This document shows, piece after piece, positions 16,398 to 24,695 of a stretch of 64,000 nt of DNA. The position numbers and the translations under genes were made by a program. Origin of the DNA: Actinomycetes bacterium (GTDB lineage Bacteria > Actinomycetota > Acidimicrobiia > Acidimicrobiales > RAAP-2); NCBI GenBank assembly GCA_021818265.1, contig JAKAEP010000003.1, positions 50,335-114,334 on the forward strand. Direction: 5' to 3'. The notes under the pieces are model-generated. The model was not told the DNA's origin. It saw nothing but the letters and a program-made list of their open reading frames with translations, and searched no databases. Each line of letters starts with the position of its first letter. Position 1 is the first letter of the stretch.

Positions 16398-17207
16398 GTG
16401 CAGCCCGCGGTCGCCCTGACCATCGCCGGCTCGGACTCGGGCGGGGGCGCCGGGATCCAGGCCGACCTCAAGACCTTCGCCGCCCTCGGGGTATTCGGCA
16501 CCTCGGCGCTCACCGCCGTCACGGCCCAGAACACCCTCGGGGTCGAGGCGGTGGCCGTGCTCACCCCCGACGAGGTCGAGGCCCAGGTGCGCGCGGTCGT
16601 CGGGGACCTCGCCGTCGCCGCCGCGAAGACCGGGATGCTCGCCACGCCCGAGGTGGTCGAGCGGGTGGCCGCCCTCGCCGAGGGCGGGCTGCTCGGCCCG
16701 CTCGTCGTCGACCCCGTCCTCGTCGCCACGAGCGGCGACCACCTCATGAAAGACGGCGGTGTCCAGGCCTACCGGGAGCGGCTCGTGCCCCTGGCGACGG
16801 TCGTCACCCCCAACCTCGCCGAGGCGGCCGCCCTCGTCGAGGTGGACCCCCGCGACGTGCGCGCCGTGGAGGACCTCGTCGCCCTGGCCCGGCGCGTCGG
16901 GGCCCTCGGGCCGGCCGCCGTCCTCGTCAAGGGCGGCCACCTCCACGCGCTCGAGCGCTCCCCCGACGTGCTCATCGTCGAGGGCACCGTGAGCGTGCTC
17001 GACGGCGCCCGCGTCGCGACCGAGAACGACCACGGGACCGGGTGCACCCTCTCGGCGGCGATCTGCGCCGGCCTGGCGCGGGGCCGCTCGGTGCCCGAGG
17101 CGGTCGCGGAGGCGAAGGCCTACGTGCGCGCGGCCCTCGAGGGCGCGGCGAACTGGCGTCTCGGCCGGGGACGCGGTCCGATCGACCACTTCGGATGGGG
17201 ACGGTGA
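16398..17207 (+). CDS. thiD: Hydroxymethylpyrimidine/phosphomethylpyrimidine kinase ThiD
   Basis: This 269-residue ribokinase-fold kinase phosphorylates HMP and HMP-phosphate in thiamine synthesis. The N-terminus reads [20 protein letters not shown], the substrate and anion-hole motif; [10 protein letters not shown] and KTGML follow. The C-terminal [13 protein letters not shown] carries the catalytic region of the PfkB superfamily (Cys variant of GAGD). GTG 16398 is chosen because it is the first start after the TAGGGT box. Its TGA overlaps the next gene's GTG. Confidence 0.94.
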   Translation: MQPAVALTIAGSDSGGGAGIQADLKTFAALGVFGTSALTAVTAQNTLGVEAVAVLTPDEVEAQVRAVVGDLAVAAAKTGMLATPEVVERVAALAEGGLLGPLVVDPVLVATSGDHLMKDGGVQAYRERLVPLATVVTPNLAEAAALVEVDPRDVRAVEDLVALARRVGALGPAAVLVKGGHLHALERSPDVLIVEGTVSVLDGARVATENDHGTGCTLSAAICAGLARGRSVPEAVAEAKAYVRAALEGAANWRLGRGRGPIDHFGWGR

Positions 17208-17773
17208 GCGACACCCCTCGCCCGCCGCTCACCACGACGACGAGCATCTGGCCCGCCGCGACGATCGCCGTGGTGGGGGTGGCGCTGCTCGCCGCGTTCC
17301 TCATCGTCGACTGGGTGACGGCCCGACCGGTCGTCACGCGCAGCGGCCCAGCACCGGTGGTGGTGGGCGGCCTCGGTGTCGAGCGGCCGCTCGTCGCCGG
17401 GCTCGCCTACTGCGACCAGCCCCTCGAGGTGCCCCACGACCTCGAGAGCGGCTTCGTCTTCCCCGTGGGCACCACGCCGCGCCCCGGCTCGAACACGCCC
17501 AACCTCGGGGCCGGCGACTTCGACTGCGTGGAGAACCTGGCGACGGCCCACGCCACGAGCGGCGAGGTCCTCGGCTTCTACCGCGCCCACCTGCCGGCGC
17601 TCGGCTGGAGCCTCTTCTCGACGAGCCCCTCGCCGACCGGCCATCCCCAGTACCTGTTCCAGCGTTCCTCGAGCGACGGCTTCTACTGGGAGATCGGCGT
17701 GACGATCCGCTCCACCACGCCGGGTCACGTGCGCTGGAGCTTCACCCTCTTCCAGAACTCCCAGACGGTCTAG
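17204..17773 (+). CDS. Membrane-anchored protein of unknown function
   Basis: The 189-residue protein has a short cytoplasmic N-terminus, a single membrane segment (WPAATIAVVGVALLAAFLIV, roughly residues 13-32) and an external domain of about 150 residues. Two cysteines (in AYCDQP and DFDCVEN) could form a disulphide. I see no catalytic motif and do not recognise the family; the pattern of a compact C-terminal domain ending in VTIRSTTPGHVRWSFTLF suggests a small beta-rich fold. It starts at GTG 17204, overlapping the thiD stop, and its TAG shares a CTAG with the convergent gene. Confidence 0.75.
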   Translation: MSDTPRPPLTTTTSIWPAATIAVVGVALLAAFLIVDWVTARPVVTRSGPAPVVVGGLGVERPLVAGLAYCDQPLEVPHDLESGFVFPVGTTPRPGSNTPNLGAGDFDCVENLATAHATSGEVLGFYRAHLPALGWSLFSTSPSPTGHPQYLFQRSSSDGFYWEIGVTIRSTTPGHVRWSFTLFQNSQTV

Positions 17774-19038
17774 GCCGCGACCGCGACGAGCTCGGGCTCT
17801 TCTATCGGGGCCCGCCGGGTGATCGAGGACCACAGGGCGAGGTTGAGCGGGTAGATCACGTAGCCGATCCGGGTCGCGGAGGCCACGCAGATCACGACCG
17901 CGAAGGCCACCGAGAGCACGGCGAGCAGTTGGCTGAGCGAGAGCGGGTGGTGCCGGCGCAGGTAGCGGGCGAAGAACGTCCCGCCGACGACGAAGGTCAC
18001 GGGGGCGAGCACGTGGCCGAGCACGGGCTCCCAGGTCGTGAGGATGTGCCCGGGCAGGGCGCTCGCCGCGGGCGAGGTCACCCCGGCCAGGCCGAGCGGG
18101 AAGGCGAAGACGTTCGCCGCGAAGGCCACCGGGTCGCGCACGGCGAAGGGCAGCGTCGTGGCGAGCACGATCACCCCGACCCAGGCGAGGACCCGCGGCC
18201 AGCTGGCGCGCCCCTCGCGGTCGCGCGCGACGAGCAGCGCCCCCGCGGCGAGCGGCCAGGCCGTCAGCTTCATCGCCGCCGCGAGCCCGAGCGCGAGGCC
18301 GGTCAGGTTGGCCTGGCGGCGCTGCAGCGCGGCCACCGCGAGCAGGCACAGCGCGAGGATCGGCATGTCGTCCCCGCCGGTCGAGAGGAAGAGCGCCCCG
18401 GTCGGCAGGGCGAGGAGAACCTGGGCGACGCGCAGCTTCTGGTCGGCGCGCGCGCGCAGGAGCGCGAGCGCTGCGCCGCTCGTCACGAGGGTCATGAGCG
18501 TCATGATGATGCGCGCGTCGGTGAGGCCGTCGGCCTCGTGGGTCGTCGCCGAGGGCAGCCCGAAGACGCCCATGAGCGGGAAGTACGGGAAGAACGACTC
18601 GAAGGCCGGCAGCCCCTTGATCTCGCCGACGACCTTGCCGTTGTGGTCGTAGGCCCGGTACGGCGTGTGGTCCTTCGAGAGCGCCTGGCCGGCCCGGGTG
18701 ATGACCCCGACCTCGGGCTGGGCGTGGTGCCAGTGGGCCTCGAGCCCGAGGGGCACCGCGACCGCGCCGACCCCCACCGCCACGAGCAGGACGACCCGGG
18801 CCAGGTGGACCCGACGGCGCACCCGTCGGGCGAGGACCAGCGCCGCGACGCCGACGAGCGCGTAGGGGCCGATCGTGAGGTAGCCCCACTGCCACTGGGC
18901 GCCCTGGGTCGAGAAGACCCCGAGCAGGGCCGCGAAGACGGCCGAGGCCAGGTAGAGCACGCCGTCGCCCGCGAGCCCCCCGAGGCGGGCCCATCGGGAG
19001 GCGGCGGCGTCGCGAAGCCTCACCAGGCGAGCCACCAC
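17770..19038 (-). CDS. Polytopic membrane protein, GT-C/GT87-like glycosyltransferase
   Basis: The 422-residue protein has about ten hydrophobic segments. An extracytoplasmic loop after the second to third segment contains Asp/Glu-rich and aromatic residues (SKDHTPYRAYD...KGLPAFESFFPYFPLMG, read with gaps), which fits the polyprenyl-phosphate-sugar transferase layout. LPTGALFLSTGGDDMPILAL and AAAMKLTAWPLA resemble GT87/DUF2029 mannosyltransferases of actinobacteria. The substrate is unknown. The start has a TACACT box six bases upstream (19045-19050), again suggesting a leaderless transcript. It converges on the 17204-17773 gene with a shared CTAG stop. Confidence 0.72.
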   Translation of the reverse strand: MVARLVRLRDAAASRWARLGGLAGDGVLYLASAVFAALLGVFSTQGAQWQWGYLTIGPYALVGVAALVLARRVRRRVHLARVVLLVAVGVGAVAVPLGLEAHWHHAQPEVGVITRAGQALSKDHTPYRAYDHNGKVVGEIKGLPAFESFFPYFPLMGVFGLPSATTHEADGLTDARIIMTLMTLVTSGAALALLRARADQKLRVAQVLLALPTGALFLSTGGDDMPILALCLLAVAALQRRQANLTGLALGLAAAMKLTAWPLAAGALLVARDREGRASWPRVLAWVGVIVLATTLPFAVRDPVAFAANVFAFPLGLAGVTSPAASALPGHILTTWEPVLGHVLAPVTFVVGGTFFARYLRRHHPLSLSQLLAVLSVAFAVVICVASATRIGYVIYPLNLALWSSITRRAPIEEPELVAVAA

Positions 19039-19100
19039 CGCCCAAGTGTACCGAGCGGCCCCGCCGCGGCCCCGGTTCCCCGCGCCTAGGCTCGGGGGCC

Positions 19101-20081
19101 GTGCGAGCCCTGGTGATCACCGAGTCCGACGGCGAGGTGACCCTCAGCGTGGACGAGGTCGCCCCCCACGGCTTCGACCAGGACGACGCCCACGTGGCGG
19201 TCGAGTACTCCGGGGTGAACTTCAAGGACGCGATGGTCGCCGCGGCGCGCAGCCGCGTGCGCCGGGTGCCGCGGGTCGTCGGCGGCGTCGACGCGGCGGG
19301 CACCCTGGTCGAGCCCTTCGGCGCCCTTCCGGCCGGGACGGCCGTCGCCGTGCACGGCGGCGGCCTCGGGGTCGAGCGCGACGGCGGCTTCGCCACCGAG
19401 GTGCGCGCCCCCGCGCGCTGGGTCTCGCCGCTGCCCGAGGGGCTCAGCCCGCGCGCGGCCATGATCGTCGGCACGGCCGGCTGGACGGCGATGGCGAGCG
19501 TCGTCGCCCTCGAGCACCACGGCCTCGCCCCCGACGCCGAGGTCCTCGTCACCGGGGCGACCGGCGGGGTGGGCTCCCAGGCCGTCTTCTACCTCGCGAG
19601 ACGCGGCTACCGGCCGATCGCCTCGACCGGCTCGCCCGACGCGGCCGAGTGGCTGCACGCGCTGGGCGCGGCGGCCGTGATCGGGCGCGAGGACGTGAGC
19701 GACCGGCCGGACCGGGTCCTCGCGAGCGAGCGCTGGGACGGCGCGATCGACTGCGTGGGCGGCCCGACCCTCGCCCAGGTCCTGCGCGCGCTGCGCCACG
19801 GCGCGGCCGTCGCCGCGAGTGGCCTCGTGGCGAGCGCCGACCTGCCCACCACCGTCTACCCCTTCATCACCCGCGCGGTGAGCCTGCTCGGGATCGACGC
19901 GGTGGAGGCGCCCACGCTCCAGCGCGCCCGGGTCTGGGAGGAGGTCGCGCGCACGGTGCGCGCGGGCGACCTCGAGGTCTTCGTCGACCGCGAGGTCGGC
20001 CTCGGCGAGCTCGGCGCGGCGTTCGACGACCTGCGCCACGGGCGCACCCGCGGTCGGATCCTGGTCGACCCCCGCCGCTAG
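19101..20081 (+). CDS. MDR-family NADPH oxidoreductase, YhdH/AcuI-type (acryloyl-CoA reductase-like)
   Basis: A 326-residue zinc-free medium-chain reductase. The N-terminal GroES-like part includes VEYSGVNFKDAM, the wording of the YhdH/AcuI group. The nucleotide-binding domain has VLVTGATGGVGSQAVFYLAR, and AIDCVGGPTLAQVL follows. Members reduce acryloyl-CoA or quinones with NADPH. The GTG start is eight bases after a TAGGCT box at 19087-19092. The gene is an isolated plus-strand insert inside the minus-strand gcv/FHA neighbourhood and ends on a CTAG shared with the next convergent gene. Confidence 0.83.
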   Translation: MRALVITESDGEVTLSVDEVAPHGFDQDDAHVAVEYSGVNFKDAMVAAARSRVRRVPRVVGGVDAAGTLVEPFGALPAGTAVAVHGGGLGVERDGGFATEVRAPARWVSPLPEGLSPRAAMIVGTAGWTAMASVVALEHHGLAPDAEVLVTGATGGVGSQAVFYLARRGYRPIASTGSPDAAEWLHALGAAAVIGREDVSDRPDRVLASERWDGAIDCVGGPTLAQVLRALRHGAAVAASGLVASADLPTTVYPFITRAVSLLGIDAVEAPTLQRARVWEEVARTVRAGDLEVFVDREVGLGELGAAFDDLRHGRTRGRILVDPRR

Positions 20082-20686
20082 ACGCCGGCGAAGAACGGCG
20101 ACACCGTGAGGGTGCCGTTGCACGCCTGGACCGGAGGGGCCGCCGTCACCGTCACCTCGGCCGCGCCGCCGGGCAGCTGCACGCTCAACGTCACGGCGTT
20201 GGGGCAGCTCGAGCCGTCCGAGACGTCGGAGTAGATGAGGTCGAAGGTCGCCGACTGGTTGTCCCCGAGGGTCAGCGCGCGGGGGGGCTGGTTGGCCTGG
20301 GGCGGGGACAAGAACGCGCCCGAGGTGGTGGCGTTGGGCGCGTCGGTCGCCGTGGTGGGGATGAGCCCACCCTGGCGGTCGAGCAGGGTGAGGCGCGGCC
20401 ACCCCTCGAGCGTGCAGGTGCCCGCGGTGTCCTTGGTGATGGTCACGCTGGCGTAGACGTCGCCGCCCGCGCCCTGACCCTGGTTGAAGCGGCCGGCGAA
20501 GTCCCCGGCCGCGCACGCGGCCGGACCGGCGGCGGTCGTGGTCGTCACCGCCGGGACGCTCGTCGTGGTGCTCGGCGTCGAGGTCGTGGTCGTCGAGCTC
20601 GAGTGCGCGTCGATCGCGTGGCGACTGATCGTGTAGATGACGACGAAGGCGAAGAAGAGCGCGAGCCCCTTGAGCGCTCGGCTCAC
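20078..20686 (-). CDS. Exported DUF4232-like protein with Ser/Thr-rich linker
   Basis: The 202-residue protein starts with a hydrophobic segment (LKGLALFFAFVVIYTI, residues about 5-20) that acts as signal anchor. A Ser/Thr-only linker (residues about 29-54) follows, then a domain with CTLEGWPRLTLLDRQG and paired cysteines, the arrangement of actinobacterial DUF4232 domains. These are cell-surface proteins without a defined activity. The linker may be O-glycosylated (inference). It starts at GTG 20686, overlapping the DUF151 stop (GTGA), so both are co-transcribed. Confidence 0.75.
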   Translation of the reverse strand: MSRALKGLALFFAFVVIYTISRHAIDAHSSSTTTTSTPSTTTSVPAVTTTTAAGPAACAAGDFAGRFNQGQGAGGDVYASVTITKDTAGTCTLEGWPRLTLLDRQGGLIPTTATDAPNATTSGAFLSPPQANQPPRALTLGDNQSATFDLIYSDVSDGSSCPNAVTLSVQLPGGAAEVTVTAAPPVQACNGTLTVSPFFAGV

Positions 20687-21201
20687 TTACCGAAGTCCTC
20701 GGGATCCACCCGGTCGAGGAACGCCCGCAGCTCGGCCACCAGGTCGGCCTCGTCGGCGACGTCGATCACCGGGGCCTCCTCGTCCTCCTCCTCCTCGGAC
20801 AGGTCCATGACGCGACCCTCGCTCGCCATCAGCGCGTCGCTGACGAGGATCGGGGCGCCCACCCGCAGTGCGAGCGCGACGGCGTCGCTGGGCCGGGCGC
20901 TCACCACGACCTCCTCGCCCCCGCGCAGCATCCGCAGGTTGGCGTAGAACGTGCCGGCCACGAGCTCGGTGATCTCCACCGAGAAGAGGCGAGCGCCGAG
21001 CGCGGTGATCACGTGGCCCATGAGGTCGTGGCTCATCGGGCGGGGCGCCTCGACCCCTTGGAGGGCGTAGGCGATGGCCGCCGCCTCGGGGGTGCCTACG
21101 AAGATCGGCAGGACCCGCTCGCCGGCGACCTCCTCGAGCAGCAGGAGCGGCGTCGCGGATCCCACGTCGACCCGCACCGCCCTCAGCACGACCTCGATCA
21201 C
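20683..21201 (-). CDS. DUF151 bifunctional nuclease-family protein
   Basis: The 172-residue protein carries the DUF151 core: LLLEEVAGERVLPIFVGTPE, EAAAIAYALQG, RPMSHDLMG and ARPSDAVALALRVGAPILV. Plant homologues are described as bifunctional nucleases; bacterial members are uncharacterised. In actinobacteria this gene normally sits beside the MerR regulator FtsR and the FHA protein GarA (Rv1829 in M. tuberculosis), exactly as here. The GTG start at 21201 has a TAGGCT box six bases upstream that overlaps the stop codon of the MerR gene, so it may have its own internal promoter. A C-terminal acidic stretch EEEEDEEAP is present. Confidence 0.88.
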   Translation of the reverse strand: MIEVVLRAVRVDVGSATPLLLLEEVAGERVLPIFVGTPEAAAIAYALQGVEAPRPMSHDLMGHVITALGARLFSVEITELVAGTFYANLRMLRGGEEVVVSARPSDAVALALRVGAPILVSDALMASEGRVMDLSEEEEDEEAPVIDVADEADLVAELRAFLDRVDPEDFGK

Positions 21202-21210
21202 GATTCCAGC

Positions 21211-22017
21211 CTAGGCCCCGTGGGGAGCGAGAGAGCGGGCGGCGAGCTCGCGCTCGAGCTCGCGCGCCACCAGCTCGGCCCGCAACGCCGCGACCTGGTC
21301 GGCCACGTCGGTCAGCCGCTCGCCGGGCGCTTCCGGGTGGGCCCAGGGGGGGCCGGCGATCTCGGCGGCCACGCCGACCTCGCGCTCGGCCACCCTCGAG
21401 AGGGCGCGCACCTGGCGTGGGTCGGCCCCGCGCGCGAGCAGGTCGCGCACGAGGCGCACGACGCGCACGTCGCGATCGTCGTAGCGGGCCTGTCCGTCGA
21501 CGACCGACGGCGCGAGGATGCCCAGCGCCAGCACCTGGTTGAGCTCGTCGGGCGTGAGGCCGCTCTCGACGAGCAGCTCGGCGACCGAGCGCGGGCCCGC
21601 CACCCCGTCGGGCGCACCCTCGTCCGTGCTCGGGTCCTCGGCCTCGGGCTCGACGGCGCGCACGACCGTGAGGGCGCGCGCGGGCGTCGGGGCCGGCGCG
21701 ACGACCGCGGGGGCGAGGGCCTCGCGCGCCGCCACCCGGGTCGTCGCCACGGGACCGTCGGCGAGCAGGCCCTGGTCGATCAGGCGCAGGCGCACCACCC
21801 GCAGCGGGACGAACTCCTCCTGGGCGAGGCGGATAGCCTCGCGCAGACAGGCCACGTCGCGCTCGGAGTAGAGCCGGTAGCCCTTGCGGCTGCGGCTCGG
21901 CCGTACCAGGCCCTTGTCCTCGTAGTAACGGATCTTGGAGAGCTCCAAGTCGGGGAAGTCGCGCCGCAGGCGCGCGTGGACCTCCCCGATGCGCATCGTT
22001 CCCTGCTCGAGGGTCAT
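21211..22017 (-). CDS. MerR-family regulator, FtsR-like
   Basis: The 268-residue protein has an N-terminal MerR domain: IGEVHARLRRDFPDLELSKIRYYEDKG (split here: RIGEVHAR, SKIRYYEDKGL) and RKGYRLYSERDVACL. A long Ala/Pro-rich linker leads to a second conserved block, ELLVESGLTPDELNQVLALG, followed by YDDRDVRVVRLVRDL. This two-domain layout and the place directly after an FHA gene match FtsR (Rv1828-type), which in Corynebacterium activates ftsZ. It overlaps the FHA gene by ATGA. The role in cell division is inferred from synteny only. Confidence 0.85.
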   Translation of the reverse strand: MTLEQGTMRIGEVHARLRRDFPDLELSKIRYYEDKGLVRPSRSRKGYRLYSERDVACLREAIRLAQEEFVPLRVVRLRLIDQGLLADGPVATTRVAAREALAPAVVAPAPTPARALTVVRAVEPEAEDPSTDEGAPDGVAGPRSVAELLVESGLTPDELNQVLALGILAPSVVDGQARYDDRDVRVVRLVRDLLARGADPRQVRALSRVAEREVGVAAEIAGPPWAHPEAPGERLTDVADQVAALRAELVARELERELAARSLAPHGA

Positions 22018-22478
22018 GAGTTCGCCTCCCAGAACACGAGCTTGAACTTCCCGATCTGGACCTCGTCGGCCGAGTGGAGCGTGGTCTCCTCGACCCGTCG
22101 GCCGTTGACGTAGGTGCCGTTGAGCGAGTTGAGGTCACGCAGGGTCACCCGCCCGCTCGCGGTGCGCGTGAAGACGGCGTGGTGGCGCGAGACCGAGACG
22201 TCGTCGAGCAGGATCTCACTCGCCTCGTGCCGACCGACCGACGTCACGTCGCCCTTGAGCTCGATGCGCGCGCCGGCCTCGGGGCCGGCCGCGATCACGA
22301 GTTCGTCGCCGTGCTCCCCACCCGGGCCGCGCCACGCCTCGGGGTGCAGGGTGTCGGGCGCGTGCACCACCGGCACCGCCACCGTCTCGGGCGAGGAGGT
22401 CGCGTGCTGGGGCGCGCCGCAGGCCCAACAGAAGTTGGCGTTGGCGTTGAGGATCTCCCCACAGCGACGGCAGTTCAC
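22014..22478 (-). CDS. Zinc-ribbon plus FHA-domain protein (GarA-like position)
   Basis: This 154-residue protein joins two parts. An N-terminal zinc ribbon has Cys3, Cys6, Cys17 and Cys20 (MNCRRCGE and FCWACGAP). A C-terminal FHA phosphothreonine-binding domain shows TSVGRH, SVSRHHAVF and NSLNGTYVNGRRV. GarA/OdhI of mycobacteria and corynebacteria occupies the same place next to gcvH and ftsR and controls 2-oxoglutarate metabolism. The ETTS phosphorylation motif of GarA is not visible here; the zinc ribbon takes its place. A TAGTCT box (22486-22491) lies seven bases before the GTG start. Confidence 0.88.
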   Translation of the reverse strand: MNCRRCGEILNANANFCWACGAPQHATSSPETVAVPVVHAPDTLHPEAWRGPGGEHGDELVIAAGPEAGARIELKGDVTSVGRHEASEILLDDVSVSRHHAVFTRTASGRVTLRDLNSLNGTYVNGRRVEETTLHSADEVQIGKFKLVFWEANS

Positions 22479-22532
22479 GGCGCCCAGACTAGTTAACCCC
22501 CGCCCGGCTCGCCGGGGCCGAGGGGAGCCCGC

Positions 22533-22913
22533 TCAGTGGCCGGTCAGCGCCTCGTAGCCGGCCGCGTCGAGGAGCCCGTCGTACTCCGCGCTGGAGGCGA
22601 CCTCGATCTCGCACAGCCAGCCCTCGCCGTAGGGGTCGGCGTTGACGAGCTCGGGCGACTGGCGCAGCGCCTCGTTCACGGCGCGCACCGTCCCGCTCAC
22701 CGGGGCGTAGACCTCCGAGACGGACTTGGTCGACTCGACCTCGCCGAGCGTGCCGCCCACCCCCACCGCGTCGCCGACCTCGGGCAGGTCGACGAAGACC
22801 ACGTCGCCGAGGGCGTCCTGGGCGTAGTCGGTGATGCCGACGCGCACGACGTCGCCGTCCTTGCGCGCCCACTCGTGGTCGTTCGAGTAGCGCAGGTCGC
22901 CCGGGATCTTCAC
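22533..22913 (-). CDS. gcvH: Glycine cleavage system H protein
   Basis: The 126-residue carrier has the lipoyl-lysine Lys63 in EVESTKSVSEVYAPVSG. NDHEWARKDGDVVRVGITDYA (N-terminal, shortened: NDHEWAR and GITDYAQ) and GWLCEIE are also typical. It shuttles the aminomethyl group between GcvP, GcvT and the lipoamide dehydrogenase. It lies 8-12 kb from gcvT/gcvPA/gcvPB on the same strand, separated by the regulators and inserted genes. A TAAGTT box (22920-22925) six bases before the GTG overlaps the TAA stop of the phosphatidyltransferase gene. Confidence 0.95.
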   Translation of the reverse strand: MKIPGDLRYSNDHEWARKDGDVVRVGITDYAQDALGDVVFVDLPEVGDAVGVGGTLGEVESTKSVSEVYAPVSGTVRAVNEALRQSPELVNADPYGEGWLCEIEVASSAEYDGLLDAAGYEALTGH

Positions 22914-22922
22914 GGCGCCAAC

Positions 22923-23543
22923 TTACACAACCCGGCCCGCGCGGGCGGCCCGACCCTCGGCGAGGGCCCGACGGGCCGGGCCGACGTAGCCGGCCGCGAC
23001 GACCCAGGCGAGCGCCAGCCCGAGCACCCCGATGACGTAGCCCGCGACCCGGCCGTCGCGCTGCCACGCGGCGAGGGCGGCGTGGTGGGGGTTCGAGCAA
23101 AGGAGGAAGAGTGGATACGTCGTCATCAGGGCGAACGTCGAGACCTTGCCCCAGAACAGCACGTCGATCCGCCGGGCGCCCAGGGCGGCGATCGCCAGGG
23201 TCACCCCCGAGACGATCACCTCGCGCGCCAGGGTGAGCCCGGCGAACCACCAGGGCACCGCGCCCACCACCGCGACCGACACCAGCCCCGCGACGACGAG
23301 GACCCGGTCGGCCGTGGGGTCGAGGACCTTGCCGAGGGCCGAGACCTGGTGGAGACGGCGGGCGAGGTACCCGTCGACCCAGTCCGTCGCCCCGAGCACG
23401 CCGAGCAGCCAGGCCGCGAGGGCGCGGTGGTCGGTCGCGAGCACCAAGACCAAGTACACCGGTATCGCGAGCAGGCGCAGCACCGTGACGGCGTTGGGCC
23501 AGGTGGCCCAGCCCCGCTCGCTCGCCTCGTCGGCCGCGGCCAC
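22923..23543 (-). CDS. pgsA: CDP-alcohol phosphatidyltransferase (PgsA-like)
   Basis: The 206-residue membrane enzyme carries the full CDP-alcohol phosphotransferase motif D-x2-DG-x2-AR-x8-G-x3-D-x3-D at residues 54-79 (Asp54, Asp57, Gly58, Ala61, Arg62, Gly71, Asp75, Asp79). Around six membrane segments are visible. PgsA makes phosphatidylglycerophosphate; other alcohols such as inositol phosphate are used by close relatives. M. tuberculosis has pgsA2 in the same neighbourhood. The GTG start follows the aldolase TAG without any gap, so it is in one unit with that gene. Confidence 0.87.
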   Translation of the reverse strand: MAAADEASERGWATWPNAVTVLRLLAIPVYLVLVLATDHRALAAWLLGVLGATDWVDGYLARRLHQVSALGKVLDPTADRVLVVAGLVSVAVVGAVPWWFAGLTLAREVIVSGVTLAIAALGARRIDVLFWGKVSTFALMTTYPLFLLCSNPHHAALAAWQRDGRVAGYVIGVLGLALAWVVAAGYVGPARRALAEGRAARAGRVV

Positions 23544-24593
23544 CTAGGCGACGGTGACGGACTCGTCCAGGTAGACGTCCTGGACAGTGCGGATGACCTC
23601 CGCGCCCTCGGCGAGGGGGCGCTGGAAGGCCTTGCGGCCGAGGATCAGCCCCTGTCCCCCGGCCCGCTTGTTGATCACCGCGGTGCGCACGGCGTCGGCG
23701 AGGTCGTCGCCGCCCTTGGACTCCCCGCCGGAGTTGATCAGCCCGATCCGGCCGGCGTAGCAGTTGACGACCTGCCAGCGCGTGAGGTCGACCGGGTGCT
23801 CGGTCGTGAGCTGGCCGTAGACCCGCGCGTCGGTCTTGCCGAACTTGAGCACGTTGTAGCCGCCGTTCACGGTGGGCTGCTTCTGCTTGATGATGTCGGC
23901 CTCGATCGTCACGCCCACGTGGTTGGCCTGACCGGTCAGGTCCGCGGACACCGCGTAGTCGACCCCGTCGTGCTTGAAGGCGTCGTTGCGCAGGTAGCAC
24001 CACAACACCGTGAAGAGCCCGGCGCGGTGGGCCTCGGCGAAGGCCGCCGACACCTCCTCGATCTGTCGGGCCGACTCGGGCGAGCCGAAGTAGACGGTCG
24101 CCCCCACCCCCACCGCGCCGAGGTCCACCGCCTGGCGGACCGAGGCGAAGGGCCGCTGGTCGTAGGTGTTGGGGTAGCGCAGAAGGTCGTTGTGGTTCAG
24201 CTTGACGATGAAGGGGATCTTGTGGGCGTAGCGACGCGCCACGATCCCGAGGCCGCCGAGCGTGGTGGCGATGGCGTTGCAGCCCGCCTCGATCGCCAGG
24301 TCGCAGAGCCGTGCGGGGTCGAAGTACTCGGGGTTGGGCGAGAAGCTCGCCGCGGCCGAATGCTCGATCCCCTGGTCGACGGGGAGGATCGACACGTAGC
24401 CGGTGCCGGCCAGGCGGCCGTGGTTGTAGAGCGCCCCCAGGTTGCGCAGAACGGCCGGCGGGCGGTCGCTCGCGACGAAGACTCGGTCGAGGAAGTCTGG
24501 GCCGGGCAGGGTCAGGCGGTCCTTGGGGAAGGCGCTCGCCGTGTGGTCGAGGAGGCCCTCGGCCTCGTCGCCGAGCAGTGACGCGATGTCCAT
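23544..24593 (-). CDS. fbaB: Class I fructose-bisphosphate aldolase (archaeal/FbaB type)
   Basis: This 349-residue protein is a DhnA/FbaB-type class I aldolase. Visible segments are [36 protein letters not shown] and the C-terminal [19 protein letters not shown]; the Schiff-base lysine probably lies in the KFGKTDA region. It interconverts fructose 1,6-bisphosphate and triose phosphates. TAGTCT at 24600-24605, six bases before the ATG, suggests a leaderless transcript. It heads the unit with pgsA. Confidence 0.9.
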   Translation of the reverse strand: MDIASLLGDEAEGLLDHTASAFPKDRLTLPGPDFLDRVFVASDRPPAVLRNLGALYNHGRLAGTGYVSILPVDQGIEHSAAASFSPNPEYFDPARLCDLAIEAGCNAIATTLGGLGIVARRYAHKIPFIVKLNHNDLLRYPNTYDQRPFASVRQAVDLGAVGVGATVYFGSPESARQIEEVSAAFAEAHRAGLFTVLWCYLRNDAFKHDGVDYAVSADLTGQANHVGVTIEADIIKQKQPTVNGGYNVLKFGKTDARVYGQLTTEHPVDLTRWQVVNCYAGRIGLINSGGESKGGDDLADAVRTAVINKRAGGQGLILGRKAFQRPLAEGAEVIRTVQDVYLDESVTVA

Positions 24594-24695
24594 TGCACGA
24601 GACTACCCCTGGCCCCAAGCACCGCCCAGGGGCCTCGGTACGCTGACGCGATGGTCGACGCGTAACGCGCCTCCCTCGCGCGGCGCCTGAGCGCC

